Assembly: GCF_000516555.1 (NCBI RefSeq)
Contig: NZ_AZSJ01000007.1
Location: 283,065 to 347,064, forward strand
Origin: Afipia sp. P52-10
GTDB taxonomy: Bacteria > Pseudomonadota > Alphaproteobacteria > Rhizobiales > Xanthobacteraceae
DNA length: 64,000 nucleotides
Direction of reading: 5' to 3'
Below the pieces are notes generated by a model. That model was not told the DNA's origin. It worked only from the letters and a program-made list of their open reading frames with translations, and ran no database searches. Shown here one piece after another: positions 1-9,750 of the stretch (its first letter is position 1; each line of letters begins with the position of its first letter). The position numbers were made by a program, and so were the translations under genes.

Positions 1-1
1 G

Positions 2-73
2 CCGCGGTTGCGCGCGTTCAAGGCCGGGGCGGATCATTTTTTGTCGATGTGTTTGAACCTGGATGCGGATTGA
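2..73 (+). CDS. 3' end of an unidentified CDS cut by the left edge
   Basis: An open frame enters from the left edge and ends at TGA 71-73, leaving 23 codons. The residual peptide contains AFKAGADHFL. This loosely resembles the end of a response-regulator receiver domain, where an AGAD-x-(F/Y)-L motif precedes a Lys-Pro; here the following residues are SMC, so no Lys-Pro is present. The fragment is too short to assign. It is convergent with the exported-protein gene on the minus strand, whose terminator follows. Confidence 0.35.
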   Translation, partial: PRLRAFKAGADHFLSMCLNLDAD

Positions 74-110
74 CGCGATCGGGCGGAGTACTGCGCCGAA
101 GGCCGCGCGC

Positions 111-140
111 AAAAAGGAACCCCGGCTGGTGAGGCCGGGG
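111..140 (-). terminator. Rho-independent terminator of the small exported-protein gene
   Basis: CCCCGGC (120-126) pairs perfectly with GCCGGGG (134-140) around a 7-nt loop. Read on the minus strand the stem is followed by TTCCTTTTT, the T-tract of an intrinsic terminator. It lies 34 nt downstream of the stop of the minus-strand gene. Confidence 0.75.
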
Positions 141-173
141 TCGAGGTTGGTCAGTCACAGGGAGAAAGAAGGG

Positions 174-434
174 TCAGCGGCAGACATTCACCGTGCGATA
201 GCGGGGGCCGAACGGGGTCGGCACCAGGCGCTGCTGAATGCAGCCGCGATGACGGAAGTGGGCGTGGGAGCCGCGCCAGTCACGCTTCATGCCGAAGCCA
301 TGATAGGGGCGATGATGGTCATAGCCGCGGTAGTGCGGACCGCCGTCCCAGGCGGAAGCCGCCGTCGGTGCGATCGCTGCGGCACCGAGCGACGCTGCGG
401 CAACAAGACCAAGAGCAAGCTTGCGAAACATCAT
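174..434 (-). CDS. small exported His/Arg/Tyr-rich protein, unknown function
   Basis: 86-residue protein with a clear Sec signal peptide: a MMFRK basic start, a hydrophobic Ala/Leu stretch, and a likely cleavage after ASA before WDGG. The mature part is rich in His, Arg, Gly and Tyr and contains two cysteines, one in RGCIQQ and one in NVCR at the C-terminus. Small periplasmic proteins of this type are common in Bradyrhizobium and relatives. The frame stays open up to 557, but that extension is hydrophilic and would bury the signal peptide. The start at 434 (or the adjacent ATG at 431) has GGAGAG just upstream. A canonical terminator follows. The function is unknown. Confidence 0.7.
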   Translation of the reverse strand: MMFRKLALGLVAAASLGAAAIAPTAASAWDGGPHYRGYDHHRPYHGFGMKRDWRGSHAHFRHRGCIQQRLVPTPFGPRYRTVNVCR

Positions 435-763
435 ACTCTCCATTCCAGGACGTACAGTCCGGCTTTGCGAACGGTCTGTGCGCGTGGCTGTTAGCCCTGC
501 GCTACGGCCGTTCAATGCAGGAGAGCCTAGTGGGTGATCACTGAACGGGGCCGTCACGGGCCGGTCAGACTGAGTTCACCTTCATGAATTCGCCGCAAGC
601 TAGATGACATGACCGTAAGGAAGGGATCTGACCTGCGCGGCCTTCTGTCCGCGCTTTGGCCCGAATTCCGCGTGCAAATGCAGCAGCCGCCCCGCTTGCC
701 GGAGCGGAAAGGCATCGTTATAAGCCCGGCACCTCATTAACCATTGCCTGCAGGGACCAGATC
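435..763. other. divergent intergenic region before ndk
   Basis: No supported gene lies here. It separates the minus-strand exported protein from ndk and must hold both promoters. A good sigma-70-like promoter for ndk is seen at 696-724 and is listed separately. Nothing else stands out. Confidence 0.6.
696..724 (+). promoter_or_regulatory. candidate sigma-70 promoter of ndk
   Basis: TTGCCG (696-701), a 17-nt spacer and TATAAG (719-724), ending 39 nt before the ndk ATG. The spacing is ideal and the -10 is close to consensus. Promoter calls from sequence alone are uncertain in high-GC alphaproteobacteria. Confidence 0.45.
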
Positions 764-1186
764 ATGGCGATTGAACGCACCTTCTCGATCATCAAGCCGG
801 ACGCGACCGAGCGTAATCTCACCGGCGCCATCAACGCCATCATCGAGAAGGCGGGACTTCGCATCGTCGCGCAGAAGCGTATCCGCATGACCAAGGAACA
901 GGCCGAGACCTTCTACGCCGTGCACAAGGCGCGTCCGTTCTTCGGCGAACTGGTCGACTTCATGATTTCGGCTCCGGTCGTCGTGCAGGTGCTGGAAGGC
1001 GACAATGCGATCGCGCGCTATCGCGACGTGATGGGCGCGACCGATCCGTCGAAGGCGGCCGATGGCACCATCCGCAAGCTGCATGCGAAGTCGATCGGCG
1101 AGAACTCGGTGCATGGTTCGGACGCGGCCGAGACTGCGGCGATCGAGATTGCGCAGTTCTTCTCCGGTAACGAGATCGTCGGCTGA
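764..1186 (+). CDS. ndk: nucleoside diphosphate kinase
   Basis: 140-residue cytosolic enzyme that transfers the gamma-phosphate of NTPs to NDPs through a phosphohistidine, balancing (d)NTP pools. The whole protein is one NDK domain: [14 protein letters not shown] at the start, the catalytic His in NSVHGSDA near residue 117, and the usual length (about 140). The frame is open further upstream to 656, but the ATG at 764 gives the family N-terminus and is preceded by AGGGA. It is monocistronic, with a candidate promoter at 696-724 and a bidirectional terminator directly after the stop, convergent with purN. Confidence 0.98.
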   Translation: MAIERTFSIIKPDATERNLTGAINAIIEKAGLRIVAQKRIRMTKEQAETFYAVHKARPFFGELVDFMISAPVVVQVLEGDNAIARYRDVMGATDPSKAADGTIRKLHAKSIGENSVHGSDAAETAAIEIAQFFSGNEIVG

Positions 1187-1210
1187 GCTGATCAGGCTTA
1201 CAGTTGCAAA

Positions 1211-1240
1211 ACGCCGGGCGTGTTCGCGCCCGGCGTTTTC
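1211..1240. terminator. bidirectional terminator between ndk and purN
   Basis: ACGCCGGGCG (1211-1220) pairs perfectly with CGCCCGGCGT (1227-1236) over a 6-nt loop. It is flanked by AAA on the left and TTT on the right, so it can end transcription of convergent ndk (+) and purM-purN (-). Confidence 0.85.
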
Positions 1241-1267
1241 GTTTGTCCGGACCAGCGTCTTTGTGGA

Positions 1268-1918
1268 TCAGGCGGAGGGGGCGATCAGCGGCGTGCCGCT
1301 GGCCTCGCTGCCTTCGATGATGCATCGGTCGCCGTCGATGCGCACGCGCATGTCGGCGACGAGCTTCAGCGCCGCCGGATAGATGCGATGCTCGACGGTG
1401 AGGATGCGCCCGGACAGCGTCTCCGGGGTGTCGTCGTCAGCCACCGCGACCGCGCCCTGCATGATGATGGGGCCTGCGTCGGTATCCGGGGTGACGAAAT
1501 GCACGGTCGCGCCGGAGAGCTTGACGCCAGCCTTGATCGCCTGGGCGTGCGGCTCCAGCCCCGGAAACGAGGGCAGCAGCGAGGGATGGATGTTCAGCAT
1601 CCGGCCCTGCCAGCGCAGCACGAAATCGGCGGTGAACAGCCGCATGAAGCCGGCGAGGCAGACGATGTCGATGCTGCGGCTGTCCAGCACCGCCTGCAGC
1701 GCGGCCTCGAAGCCGGCGCGGTCTTTGCCGTAGGGCTTGCTCGCGACGATTTCCACCGGAATGCCAGCCTCGCGCGCCTTCGCCACGCCAGCCGCATCCG
1801 GCTTGTTGGAAATGACGACGGTGATCTCGGCGGGAAACGCGTTGTCGCGCGCGGCCTCGATCAGCGCGCTCATGTTGGAGCCGCGCCCGGAGATCAGAAT
1901 GGCAACGCGCCGTCGCAT
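1268..1918 (-). CDS. purN: phosphoribosylglycinamide formyltransferase (GART)
   Basis: 216-residue enzyme that transfers a formyl group from 10-formyl-THF to GAR, the third step of de novo IMP synthesis, in the cytosol. It shows the substrate-binding loop SGRGSNM near the N-terminus, the catalytic segment NIHPSLLPSFPG with the essential Asn and His, and the conserved Asp in TPDTDAGPII. The length is normal for the family. It starts 4 nt after the purM stop, so the two form a purMN operon, the usual alphaproteobacterial arrangement. It ends at the terminator shared with ndk. Confidence 0.97.
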   Translation of the reverse strand: MRRRVAILISGRGSNMSALIEAARDNAFPAEITVVISNKPDAAGVAKAREAGIPVEIVASKPYGKDRAGFEAALQAVLDSRSIDIVCLAGFMRLFTADFVLRWQGRMLNIHPSLLPSFPGLEPHAQAIKAGVKLSGATVHFVTPDTDAGPIIMQGAVAVADDDTPETLSGRILTVEHRIYPAALKLVADMRVRIDGDRCIIEGSEASGTPLIAPSA

Positions 1919-1922
1919 CGCG

Positions 1923-2996
1923 TTACGGCTTCATGTCGAGTTGGTTGTCATAGACGACACGCTCGTCGCCGTCCGCTGCGATCACCTGGCCGAGCGGCAT
2001 CACGGTCTCGCCTGAGCTCATCAGCACATCGGTCACCCGTTGCGCCGCCTCCGCCTTGACGATCGCGACCATGCCGACGCCGCAGTTGAAGGTGCGCAGC
2101 ATCTCGCGCTCGGCGATGCCGCCTTGCGCCGCCAGCCACTTGAACACCGGCAGCATCTTCAATTCGGCGAGGTCGATCCGCACGCCGAGGCCGTTCGGCA
2201 GCACGCGCGGAATGTTGTCGGTGAAGCCGCCGCCGGTGATGTGGGCGAGTGCCTTCACCGCACCGGTCTCGCGGATCGCGCGCAGGCAGGATTTGACGTA
2301 GAGGCGGGTGGGCGTGAGCAGCGCGCCACCGAGCGTCATCACCGGCGCGAACGGGGCTGGCGCATCCCAGCCGAGGCCAGAGACCTCGACGATCTTGCGC
2401 ACCAGCGAATAGCCGTTGGAGTGGACGCCGGAGGAGGCGAGGCCGATCACCACGTCACCGGCGGCGATGTCCTTGGTCGGCAGCAGCGTGCCGCGTTCAG
2501 CGGCGCCGACAGCGAAACCCGCGAGGTCGTAGTCGCCGTCCTTGTAGAGGCCGGGCATCTCGGCGGTCTCGCCGCCGATCAGCGCGCAGCCGGATTCGCG
2601 GCACCCTTCGGCGACGCCCGCGACGATTGCCGCGGTTGCCTCCGGATCGAGCTTGCCGCAGGCAAAGTAGTCGAGGAAGAACAGCGGCTCGGCGCCCTGG
2701 ACCACCAGATCGTTCACCGACATCGCCACCAGATCGATGCCGATGCCGGTGTGGATCTTGGTCTCGATCGCGATCTTGACCTTGGTGCCGACCCCGTCGG
2801 TGGCCGCCACCAGGACCGGGTCCTTGAAGCCTGCGGCCTTGAGATCAAACAGCCCGCCGAAGCCGCCGATTTCCGCATCGGCGCCCGGTCGAGCGGTTGC
2901 GCGCACCATCGGCTTGATCAGGTCGACCAGCCGGTTGCCGGCATCGATATCGACGCCCGCGTCGGCGTAGGTGAGGCTGTTCTTGCGGTCGGTCAT
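1923..2996 (-). CDS. purM: phosphoribosylformylglycinamidine cyclo-ligase (AIR synthetase)
   Basis: 357-residue ATP-dependent cyclase converting FGAM to AIR in purine synthesis. The N-terminal part carries the [10 protein letters not shown] motif and the ATDGVGTK phosphate-binding segment; the C-terminal part has [10 protein letters not shown] and NCGVGM, all conserved in PurM. A TTG 36 nt upstream is in frame, but the ATG at 2996 gives the usual [14 protein letters not shown] start and has GAAAGAG next to it. It is the first gene of purMN and is divergent from the phosphatidyltransferase gene at 3163. Confidence 0.97.
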   Translation of the reverse strand: MTDRKNSLTYADAGVDIDAGNRLVDLIKPMVRATARPGADAEIGGFGGLFDLKAAGFKDPVLVAATDGVGTKVKIAIETKIHTGIGIDLVAMSVNDLVVQGAEPLFFLDYFACGKLDPEATAAIVAGVAEGCRESGCALIGGETAEMPGLYKDGDYDLAGFAVGAAERGTLLPTKDIAAGDVVIGLASSGVHSNGYSLVRKIVEVSGLGWDAPAPFAPVMTLGGALLTPTRLYVKSCLRAIRETGAVKALAHITGGGFTDNIPRVLPNGLGVRIDLAELKMLPVFKWLAAQGGIAEREMLRTFNCGVGMVAIVKAEAAQRVTDVLMSSGETVMPLGQVIAADGDERVVYDNQLDMKP

Positions 2997-3162
2997 CTCT
3001 TTCGGCCGGTCGAGAGGGCTATGGGTCGGCAATCCGCTGGTTACGCAGATTTCCTTGTCCGCGCAATGGCTCGCACCGGTCTGCCAACTGTACTATGTAG
3101 ACAAGTAGCCGGGCGGGGCACTCCGTGGGGAGGGGTGCCCGCCCGGCGTCCGGGACCTGCGC

Positions 3163-3708
3163 GTGAATATTCCAAACCTCATTACCTTGGTCCGGATCCT
3201 GCTGGTTCCGGTCATCATCTGGGCGATCACATCCGGTCAGATGGCGGTGGCGTTCGTGCTGTTCTTCATCGCCGGCCTGAGCGATGCAGTGGACGGCTTC
3301 CTCGCCAAGCGCTTCAACATGCAGAGCGAGATCGGTGCGATGCTCGATCCGCTGGCGGACAAGTGCCTGTTGGTATCGATCTACGTCGCGCTCGGCATCG
3401 TCGCCGAAATTCCGCGCTGGCTGGTGATCCTGGTGGTCTCGCGCGACATTATCATCATCGGCGCGGTGATCGTCTCCTGGCTGGTGGGCCGGCCGATCCC
3501 GATGAAGCCGCTGATGGTCTCGAAACTGAACACGGTGGCGCAGGTGTTCTATGCCGGCGTGATCATGGCCGCACTCGGCTTCGGCTTCGCGGTGGCACCG
3601 CTGGACATGATCCTGATGGCGGCGGTGACGGTGCTGACACTGGCGTCGGTCGGCTTTTACCTGGTCGAGTGGATGCGCCACATGAGCGAGTTGGAATCGA
3701 ACCAATAG
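3163..3708 (+). CDS. pgsA: CDP-alcohol phosphatidyltransferase (PgsA-like, probably phosphatidylglycerophosphate synthase)
   Basis: 181-residue integral membrane enzyme of phospholipid synthesis. It contains the family signature D-x2-DG-x2-A-x-R-x8-G-x3-D-x3-D, seen as DAVDGFLAKRF followed by GAMLDPLADK, with about five hydrophobic segments. Size and motif fit PgsA, which condenses CDP-diacylglycerol with glycerol-3-phosphate; other CDP-alcohol transferases share the signature, so the alcohol substrate is inferred. It starts with GTG. It is divergent from purM and precedes hdaA in the same direction, which is the typical order in Bradyrhizobium and Rhodopseudomonas. Confidence 0.85.
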   Translation: MNIPNLITLVRILLVPVIIWAITSGQMAVAFVLFFIAGLSDAVDGFLAKRFNMQSEIGAMLDPLADKCLLVSIYVALGIVAEIPRWLVILVVSRDIIIIGAVIVSWLVGRPIPMKPLMVSKLNTVAQVFYAGVIMAALGFGFAVAPLDMILMAAVTVLTLASVGFYLVEWMRHMSELESNQ

Positions 3709-3799
3709 CGGGATCTCGGTTGCTGTCTTGCTTTGGGCGCGATCGTGGTCGAGAAGCGGAACGGGCGCTGCAGCAAGGCGCATCGGGAGTTTGAGTCAA

Positions 3800-4483
3800 G
3801 TGGCAGGTAGCGCGCAACCGCGGCAACTGGCGTTTTCCTTGCCGCATGCGGAAAGCCTTACGCGCGAGGATTTTCTCGAAGGGCCGGGCAATGCCGCAGC
3901 CGTCGCGCTGATCGACCGCTGGCCGGACTGGCCGGCCCGGACCGTCATGCTGACCGGCGAAAGCGGGGCCGGCAAGAGTCATCTCGCATCGATCTGGGCG
4001 GTCAATTCCGGCGCGCGGCTGACGGCGGCGCGGGCTCTGACGGCGGCGACTGTGCCTGATGCGCTGGCGACCGGCGCGCTGGTGATCGAGGACGTCGCCC
4101 CGTCCGCGGTGGACGAGCGGGCGCTATTTCATCTGCTCAACCTCGCTCGCCAGCAGCAGGCGGACGTGCTGATGACCGCGCGTACGCTTCCGGCCACCTG
4201 GACCTTTGATCTGCCGGACCTCGCCTCGCGACTGCGGGCGGTTCCGGTGGTGACGCTGGCGTCGCCGGACGATGCGCTCTTGCGGGCGCTGATCGTCAAA
4301 TTGTGCATGGACCGGCAGCTCACCGTCGATGAGAGCCTGGTTAATTACGTTGCGGCGCGGATTGAACGCTCCTTTGCTGCAGCGCGAAGGGCCGTGGACC
4401 TGCTGGATCGCGAATCGCTGCGGCTCGGACGGCCGGTGACGCGAGCCCTGGCTTCGGAACTGTTGCGGGGACCAGCGGCTTGA
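3800..4483 (+). CDS. hdaA: DnaA-related regulatory inactivator HdaA
   Basis: 227-residue protein with one AAA+ module resembling DnaA domain III but without the C-terminal DNA-binding domain. Walker A is GESGAGKSH and the Walker B region is LVIEDVAP, followed by an Arg-rich sensor region. In alphaproteobacteria HdaA works with the sliding clamp to stimulate ATP hydrolysis by DnaA and prevent over-initiation. The PRQLAFSL segment near the N-terminus fits the clamp-binding motif (QL-x-L/F). The frame is open from 3728. GTG 3800, 10 nt after GGGAG, gives a family-length protein; TTG 3791 is an alternative. It lies downstream of pgsA and upstream of ppk. Confidence 0.9.
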   Translation: MAGSAQPRQLAFSLPHAESLTREDFLEGPGNAAAVALIDRWPDWPARTVMLTGESGAGKSHLASIWAVNSGARLTAARALTAATVPDALATGALVIEDVAPSAVDERALFHLLNLARQQQADVLMTARTLPATWTFDLPDLASRLRAVPVVTLASPDDALLRALIVKLCMDRQLTVDESLVNYVAARIERSFAAARRAVDLLDRESLRLGRPVTRALASELLRGPAA

Positions 4484-4499
4484 TTCCGGAAAGCGCTCG

Positions 4500-4516
4500 G
4501 GCGAGGACACCTCGCC
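4500..4516 (+). other. short hairpin after hdaA
   Basis: GGCGAGG (4500-4506) and CCTCGCC (4510-4516) form a perfect 7-bp stem with a 3-nt loop, 16 nt after the hdaA stop. There is no T-tract, so it is at most a weak or Rho-assisted terminator. The rest of the 248-nt gap to ppk shows nothing recognisable. Confidence 0.35.
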
Positions 4517-4731
4517 GCGCTGAGGTCGTGTCCCGGGAGGTCGGGTGGGTGGTAAGGTCCGGTGGATCGGGTCATGAGCAGCGCATTCGGAACCAGCCTG
4601 GCGACAAGGCCGTCTGGACCGCCATGGGAAGGAAGCTCATCATGTCATCCCAGCGTCACGGTCGATGGCGATGCTCCGCCGCGCTTTGATTCCCGTACGA
4701 ATGGGCCGTGCGACCAGTTGGGTGATGGGTG

Positions 4732-6933
4732 ATGGACTCGCCAGAAGTTGTTGTTCTTGAAGATGAAAAGAGGCCAGAGGCGCACCAGTCGGTGACCGGA
4801 GCCGGGGCCGAGCGGTTCATCAACCGGGAACTCTCCTGGCTGCACTTCAACCGCCGCGTCCTCGAGGAGTCCGTCAACACGCTGCATCCAGCGCTGGAAC
4901 GGCTCCGCTTCCTGTCGATTTCTGCCAATAACCTTGACGAGTTCTTCATGGTCCGCGTCGCCGGCCTGAAGGCGCAGGTGCGCGAGGGCATCGTCGAGAA
5001 GAGCCCGGACGGGCTGTCTCCGGCCGAGCAGCTCGCCCGCATCAACGAAGCCGTGTCGGCGCTCGCCACCGATCAGCAGGCGATCTGGCGCGATTTGCGG
5101 ACGATCCTGGCCGATGCCGGGATTGCCCTGATCGAGGGTCGCGAGGTCACCAAGCAGGAGCGGACCTGGATCGAAGACCACTTCCTGCACAACATTTTTC
5201 CGCTGCTGACGCCGCTGGCGATCGACCCGGCGCACCCATTCCCGTTCATTCCGAGCCTCGGCTTCTCGATCGCGCTGCAGCTCTCGCGCGTGTCCGACGG
5301 CAAGGCGATGAACGCGTTGATCCGCATGCCCGGCAAGATCGACCGTTTCATCCGCCTGCCTTCGGCCAAGGACGAGGCGATGCGGCTGATGACCTTGGAG
5401 CAGGCCACCAGCCTGTTCATCGGGCGGCTGTTCCCCGGCTACATGGTGAAGGGGCAGGGCGCGTTCCGTATCATCCGCGACTCCGAGATCGAAATCGAGG
5501 AAGAGGCGGAAGACCTGGTCCGCACCTTCGAGACCGCGCTGAAGCGCCGCCGCCGTGGATCGGTGATCCGCCTCGAGATCGAGGCGGCGATGCCTGAGGA
5601 GCTGCGCGCATTCGTGCAACGTGAACTCGCGGTCGCCGATGACGAGATGTTCCTGGTTGATGGCGTGCTGGCGATGAACGAACTGTCGCAGCTCACGCGG
5701 CTCGACCGGCCGGACCTGGAGTTCGCACCCTACGTGCCGCGCCATCCCGAGCGCGTGCGCGATCATGGCGGCGACATCTTCGCGGCGATCCGGCAAAAGG
5801 ATCTGGTCGTGCACCATCCTTACGAGTCGTTCGACGTGGTGGTGCAGTTCCTGCAGCAGGCGTCGCGCGATCCGGACGTGGTGGCAATCAAGCAAACGCT
5901 GTATCGCACCTCGTCCAACTCGCCGATCGTCAAAGCGCTGGTGGAAGCGGCCGAGGCCGGCAAGTCGGTCACCGCGCTGATCGAGCTGAAGGCGCGCTTC
6001 GACGAGGAGGCGAACATCCGCTGGGCACGCGACATGGAGCGCGCGGGCGTGCAGGTCGTCTACGGCTTCATCGAACTGAAGACGCACGCGAAGCTATCGC
6101 TGGTGGTGCGCCGCGAAGGCGGCAGCCTCACGACCTACGTGCACGTCGGCACGGGCAACTATCATCCGGTCACCGCGCGCATCTATACCGACCTGTCATA
6201 CTTCACCTCCGACAGCGTGATCGGCCGCGATGTGGCGCGCGTGTTCAACTTCATCACCGGCTACGCCGAACCGATCGATATCGAGCGGATGGCGGTGTCG
6301 CCGCTGACGCTGCGCCGGAGCATCCTTGGCCACATCCACGGCGAGGCCGCCTATGCCAAGCAGGGCAAGCCTGCGGCGATCTGGATGAAGATGAATTCGC
6401 TGGTCGATCCGGAGATCATTGATGCGCTCTATGAGGCATCCAATGCCGGCGTCTCGATCGATCTTGTCGTGCGCGGAATCTGCTGCCTGCGGCCCGGCGT
6501 CCCTGGCCTGTCGGAAAACATCCGCGTGAAGTCGATCATCGGCCGGTTCCTGGAACATGGCCGAATCTACTGCTTTGGCATGGGATATGGGCTGCCGTCA
6601 CCGAAAGCGGCTGTGTATATCTCGTCGGCGGACATGATGCCGCGCAATCTCGACCGCCGCGTCGAGGTGCTCTGTCCGTTGCAGAATCCGACGGTGCATC
6701 AACAGGTTCTGGACCAGATCATGGTCGCGAATCTGAAGGACAACGAGCAGAGCTGGCAGTTGTTGCCGGATGGGTCGTCAACGCGTATGAAGGCCGCGAG
6801 GGGCGAGGAGCCCTTCAACCTGCACAAATACTTCATGACGAATCCAAGTCTGTCGGGCCGTGGCAAGTCGCTCAAAGAATCCTCACCGCGCAGACTCACG
6901 CGCCGTTCGGACCGCCAGCAATCCTCTTCATAA
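4732..6933 (+). CDS. ppk: polyphosphate kinase 1
   Basis: 733-residue enzyme that reversibly polymerises the gamma-phosphate of ATP into polyphosphate through a phosphohistidine. The N-terminal domain begins at [18 protein letters not shown], typical of PPK1. The two C-terminal PLD-like catalytic domains carry the autophosphorylated His in [10 protein letters not shown] and the second conserved His in [11 protein letters not shown], with RNLDRRVE near the end. The length is close to the family's usual 690-730. GTG 4729 directly precedes ATG 4732; the ATG is preferred. ppx follows immediately, giving a synthesis/degradation pair for polyphosphate. Confidence 0.98.
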   Translation: MDSPEVVVLEDEKRPEAHQSVTGAGAERFINRELSWLHFNRRVLEESVNTLHPALERLRFLSISANNLDEFFMVRVAGLKAQVREGIVEKSPDGLSPAEQLARINEAVSALATDQQAIWRDLRTILADAGIALIEGREVTKQERTWIEDHFLHNIFPLLTPLAIDPAHPFPFIPSLGFSIALQLSRVSDGKAMNALIRMPGKIDRFIRLPSAKDEAMRLMTLEQATSLFIGRLFPGYMVKGQGAFRIIRDSEIEIEEEAEDLVRTFETALKRRRRGSVIRLEIEAAMPEELRAFVQRELAVADDEMFLVDGVLAMNELSQLTRLDRPDLEFAPYVPRHPERVRDHGGDIFAAIRQKDLVVHHPYESFDVVVQFLQQASRDPDVVAIKQTLYRTSSNSPIVKALVEAAEAGKSVTALIELKARFDEEANIRWARDMERAGVQVVYGFIELKTHAKLSLVVRREGGSLTTYVHVGTGNYHPVTARIYTDLSYFTSDSVIGRDVARVFNFITGYAEPIDIERMAVSPLTLRRSILGHIHGEAAYAKQGKPAAIWMKMNSLVDPEIIDALYEASNAGVSIDLVVRGICCLRPGVPGLSENIRVKSIIGRFLEHGRIYCFGMGYGLPSPKAAVYISSADMMPRNLDRRVEVLCPLQNPTVHQQVLDQIMVANLKDNEQSWQLLPDGSSTRMKAARGEEPFNLHKYFMTNPSLSGRGKSLKESSPRRLTRRSDRQQSSS

Positions 6934-6943
6934 CCACAAGCTC

Positions 6944-8473
6944 GTGCAGCTTCGTCACGCGCGCCTGACCCACGCATCGCGGACGTCTGGGCCTGCGGTC
7001 GCGGTCATCGACATCGGTTCGAACTCGGTGCGTCTCGTCGTCTACGAGGCGCTGACGCGCAGCCTGACTCCGTTCTTCAACGAGAAGATCCTCTGCGGTC
7101 TTGGTCGTGAGGTGTATTCGAGCGGACTGTTGGCAGCGGACGCCGTCGAGCGAGCGCTTGGCGCCTTGCGCCGCTTCCGCGCGCTCTGCCGCGTCATGCA
7201 TGTGGGGCGGACCTATGTGATCGCCACTGCCGCCTGTCGCGATGCCAAGAACGGACCCGAGTTCATCGCCCGCGCCGAAAAGATCGCCGGCACCAGGATC
7301 GAAATCCTCTCCGGCGCGCAGGAAGCCAAGCAGTCCGCGCTCGGCGTGGTGTCGGGCGTCTACAAGCCGGACGGCATCGTCGGCGATCTTGGCGGTGGTT
7401 CGCTCGAACTGGTGGACATCTTGGGCCGCCGCGTCAGCCGTGGCGTGTCGCTGCCGCTCGGCGGCCTCGCGCTGCAGGACATGTCGCGCAAGTCGATCAA
7501 GCGCGCCGAGAAGATCGTCAAAGACGCGCTCTCCGGGCTCGACGAACTGAAGGCCGGGCGCGGCCGTATCTTCTATGCGGTGGGCGGAACCTGGCGTGCG
7601 CTGGCGCGGCTGCACATCTCGCAGACCAATTATCCGCTGCGCGTGATGCATGGCTATTCCATCCCGGCCGACGAGGCGCTGGCGTTCGTGCGACGGGTGA
7701 AGCGGATGACGCCCGGGCGCACGCTGCCGGATATTGAAGCAGTTGCCGATGCGCGGCGGCCGCTGCTCGCTTACGCAGCGCTGGTGCTGGAACACATCAT
7801 TCGCGTCGCCAAGCCGAAGACGGTGATGATCTCCACTTACGGCGTGCGCGAAGGTCTCTTGTTCTCGAAGCTCTCCGCCGCCGAGCAGGCAAGGGACGGG
7901 CTGCTTGCGGCCGCGAGCGATCTCAACGTGCTGCGCTCGCGTTCACCGCGTCATGCCGAGGAGCTGTTCGACTGGACCAGTCGCTTCATCAGGGCGGCCG
8001 AGATCGTCGAGACGCCGGAAGAGCGGCGGTTGCGCCACGTCGCCTGCCTCGTCGCCGACATCGGCTGGCGCGCACATCCCGATTATCGCGGCGAGCAGAC
8101 GCTGAATCTGCTGGCGAACGGCAATTTCGGCTCGATCGATCACGAGGGCCGAGCCTTCATCGGGCTGACCGTCTACTATCGCTATGCCGGCCTTGGCGAG
8201 GCGCATGACGAGCTGTCGCCGCGCGTCGCCGAACTGGTCTCCGAAGGCATGCTGGGTTGGGCCCAGGTGCTCGGTTCGGCGATCCGCGTCGCGCACCTGA
8301 TCTCGGCGGCGCAGACCGGCGTGCTCGGCGCAACCCATTTCAAACTGCGCGGTCGCAAGATGACGCTATCGTTCGAACCGCGCGTTGCCGCGCTTGCTGG
8401 CGACCGCATCGCCAACCGCTTCAAGCAGGTGACCCGGCTGATCGGTCTGAGCTCTGCGATCGAACGAAGCTGA
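6944..8473 (+). CDS. ppx: exopolyphosphatase / pppGpp phosphatase family
   Basis: About 509-residue ASKHA-fold phosphatase that removes terminal phosphate from polyphosphate or pppGpp. It shows DIGSNSVRLVVYE (phosphate 1 motif) near the N-terminus and GDLGGGSLEL (phosphate 2 motif) about 115 residues later, then an HD-like helical C-terminal region. The frame is open from GTG 6860, inside ppk. GTG 6944 avoids the overlap and yields the normal family length, but no strong ribosome site is visible, so the start is uncertain. It lies downstream of ppk on the same strand and is probably co-transcribed. Confidence 0.93.
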   Translation: MQLRHARLTHASRTSGPAVAVIDIGSNSVRLVVYEALTRSLTPFFNEKILCGLGREVYSSGLLAADAVERALGALRRFRALCRVMHVGRTYVIATAACRDAKNGPEFIARAEKIAGTRIEILSGAQEAKQSALGVVSGVYKPDGIVGDLGGGSLELVDILGRRVSRGVSLPLGGLALQDMSRKSIKRAEKIVKDALSGLDELKAGRGRIFYAVGGTWRALARLHISQTNYPLRVMHGYSIPADEALAFVRRVKRMTPGRTLPDIEAVADARRPLLAYAALVLEHIIRVAKPKTVMISTYGVREGLLFSKLSAAEQARDGLLAAASDLNVLRSRSPRHAEELFDWTSRFIRAAEIVETPEERRLRHVACLVADIGWRAHPDYRGEQTLNLLANGNFGSIDHEGRAFIGLTVYYRYAGLGEAHDELSPRVAELVSEGMLGWAQVLGSAIRVAHLISAAQTGVLGATHFKLRGRKMTLSFEPRVAALAGDRIANRFKQVTRLIGLSSAIERS

Positions 8474-8483
8474 AAGCATCAAT

Positions 8484-8578
8484 GACTGTCATGCCCGCGC
8501 ATGCGAGCATCCAGGATGCCATGTGCTCTCAGCAACGAGCGTCTCGGAGGGCTGGGTCCCAGCTTTCGTTAGGACGAC
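8484..8578. repeat. degenerate interspersed repeat (TGTCATGCCCGCG type)
   Basis: The stretch starts with CTGTCATGCCCGCGC and GCATCCAG and ends with CTGGGTCCCAGCTTTCG followed by GGACGACG. It matches in form the interspersed intergenic element of Bradyrhizobium-like genomes, whose ends are imperfect inverted repeats (TGTCATxCCCGCG...GGATCCAG / CTGGxTCCC...GCTTTCG...GACG). It fills the gap between convergent ppx and rnd. Family membership is from memory of such elements and was not searched. Confidence 0.55.
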
Positions 8579-8601
8579 GCCGAGAATTTTGAAGCGGTTC
8601 G

Positions 8602-9750
8602 CTAATTGCGTTCGACGCGCACCACGCGGCCCTTGTCGATCGCGAGGGCCAGCTGGCCGTGCTTGAGCGCGAGCGCCGCTTCGCCGAACAGCTCGCGGCG
8701 CCAGCCGTGCAGGGCAGGCACATCCGCCTTGTCGCTGGCGGCGATCTGCTCGAGATCGTCGATGGTGGCGATCACCTTGGCGGCGACGTGATGCCGTTCG
8801 GAGGTCATCCGCAGCAGCACCTTCAAGAGTTCGACGATCGCCGAACCCGCCGCGTTGCTGCGCGGCTTCTCCAGCTTCGGCAACGTCTGCGGATCGCGGC
8901 CAAGGCCGCGTTCCACCGCGGCGACGATGTCGGCGCCCCACTTGGAGCGCTCGAAACCCTTCGGGATCGAGCGCAGATGCGCGAGCTTCTCCAGCGAGGT
9001 CGGTGCATGAGTAGCGATGTCGCCGATGGCGTCGTCCTTGAGCACGCGGCTGCGCGGCACGTCGCGGCTTTGCGCCTCGCGCTCGCGCCAGGCGGCGACC
9101 TCCATCAGCACGCCGAGCTCCTTCGGCTTGCGCACGCGCGTCTTCAGCCGCTCCCAGGCGCGTGTCGGGTCGTTGTCGTAGGTGCGGGGTGAAGTGAGCA
9201 CTTCCATCTCCTCCGATACCCAGTCACTGCGGCCGCGCTTCTTTAAGTCCGCATCCAGCGCCTTGAACACGTCGCGCAGGTGGGTGACGTCGGCCTCCGC
9301 GTAGACGATCTGCTCCTTGGTCAGCGGCCGGCGCGACCAGTCGGTGAAGCGGTGGGACTTGTCGGGGCGATGGCCGGTGATCTTCTCCACCAGCGCGTCG
9401 TAGGCGATACTGTCGCCGTAGCCGAGCACCATGGCCGCGACCTGGGTGTCGAAGATCGGGTGCGGCAGCATGCCGGCCCGGTGCCAGATGATTTCGATGT
9501 CCTGGCGGGCGGCGTGGAACACCTTCAGCACCCGCTCGTTGCCCATCAGGTCGAAGAACGGCTTCAGATCGATTCCTTCGGCCAGGGCGTCCACGACGAC
9601 GGCTTCCTCGGCGCTGGCCATCTGGATGACACAGAGCAGGGGATAGTAGGTCGTCTCCCGCAGAAACTCGGTATCGACGGTGATGACGGGGTGTTTGGCG
9701 AGGCGTTCGCAGGCGGCTGCGAGGGCCTCGGTGGTCGCAATCAAATCCAT
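8602..9750 (-). CDS. rnd: ribonuclease D
   Basis: 382-residue 3'-5' exoribonuclease involved in tRNA and stable-RNA 3' maturation. The N-terminal DEDD domain shows [11 protein letters not shown] (first Asp and Glu), [10 protein letters not shown] with the second Asp, and YAEADVTHL with the third. An HRDC domain follows, around residues 210-290. The length equals that of E. coli RNase D (375). The frame remains open to 9957, but the ATG at 9750 gives the standard [10 protein letters not shown] start. It is convergent with ppx and divergent from aspS, with a 205-nt shared promoter region. Confidence 0.96.
   Translation of the reverse strand: MDLIATTEALAAACERLAKHPVITVDTEFLRETTYYPLLCVIQMASAEEAVVVDALAEGIDLKPFFDLMGNERVLKVFHAARQDIEIIWHRAGMLPHPIFDTQVAAMVLGYGDSIAYDALVEKITGHRPDKSHRFTDWSRRPLTKEQIVYAEADVTHLRDVFKALDADLKKRGRSDWVSEEMEVLTSPRTYDNDPTRAWERLKTRVRKPKELGVLMEVAAWREREAQSRDVPRSRVLKDDAIGDIATHAPTSLEKLAHLRSIPKGFERSKWGADIVAAVERGLGRDPQTLPKLEKPRSNAAGSAIVELLKVLLRMTSERHHVAAKVIATIDDLEQIAASDKADVPALHGWRRELFGEAALALKHGQLALAIDKGRVVRVERN

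Noticed and set aside
174..557. 127-residue version of the small exported protein
   Set aside because: The extra 41 residues are hydrophilic and would hide an obvious signal peptide; GGAGAG supports the internal start.
2040..3794. Long plus-strand ORF (584 codons) opposite purM
   Set aside because: Arg/Asp/His-rich mirror frame of purM and the phosphatidyltransferase; high-GC shadow without ribosome site or recognisable domain.
6860..6943. Earlier GTG start of ppx inside ppk
   Set aside because: Would add 28 atypical residues and overlap ppk by 74 nt; GTG 6944 gives family length.
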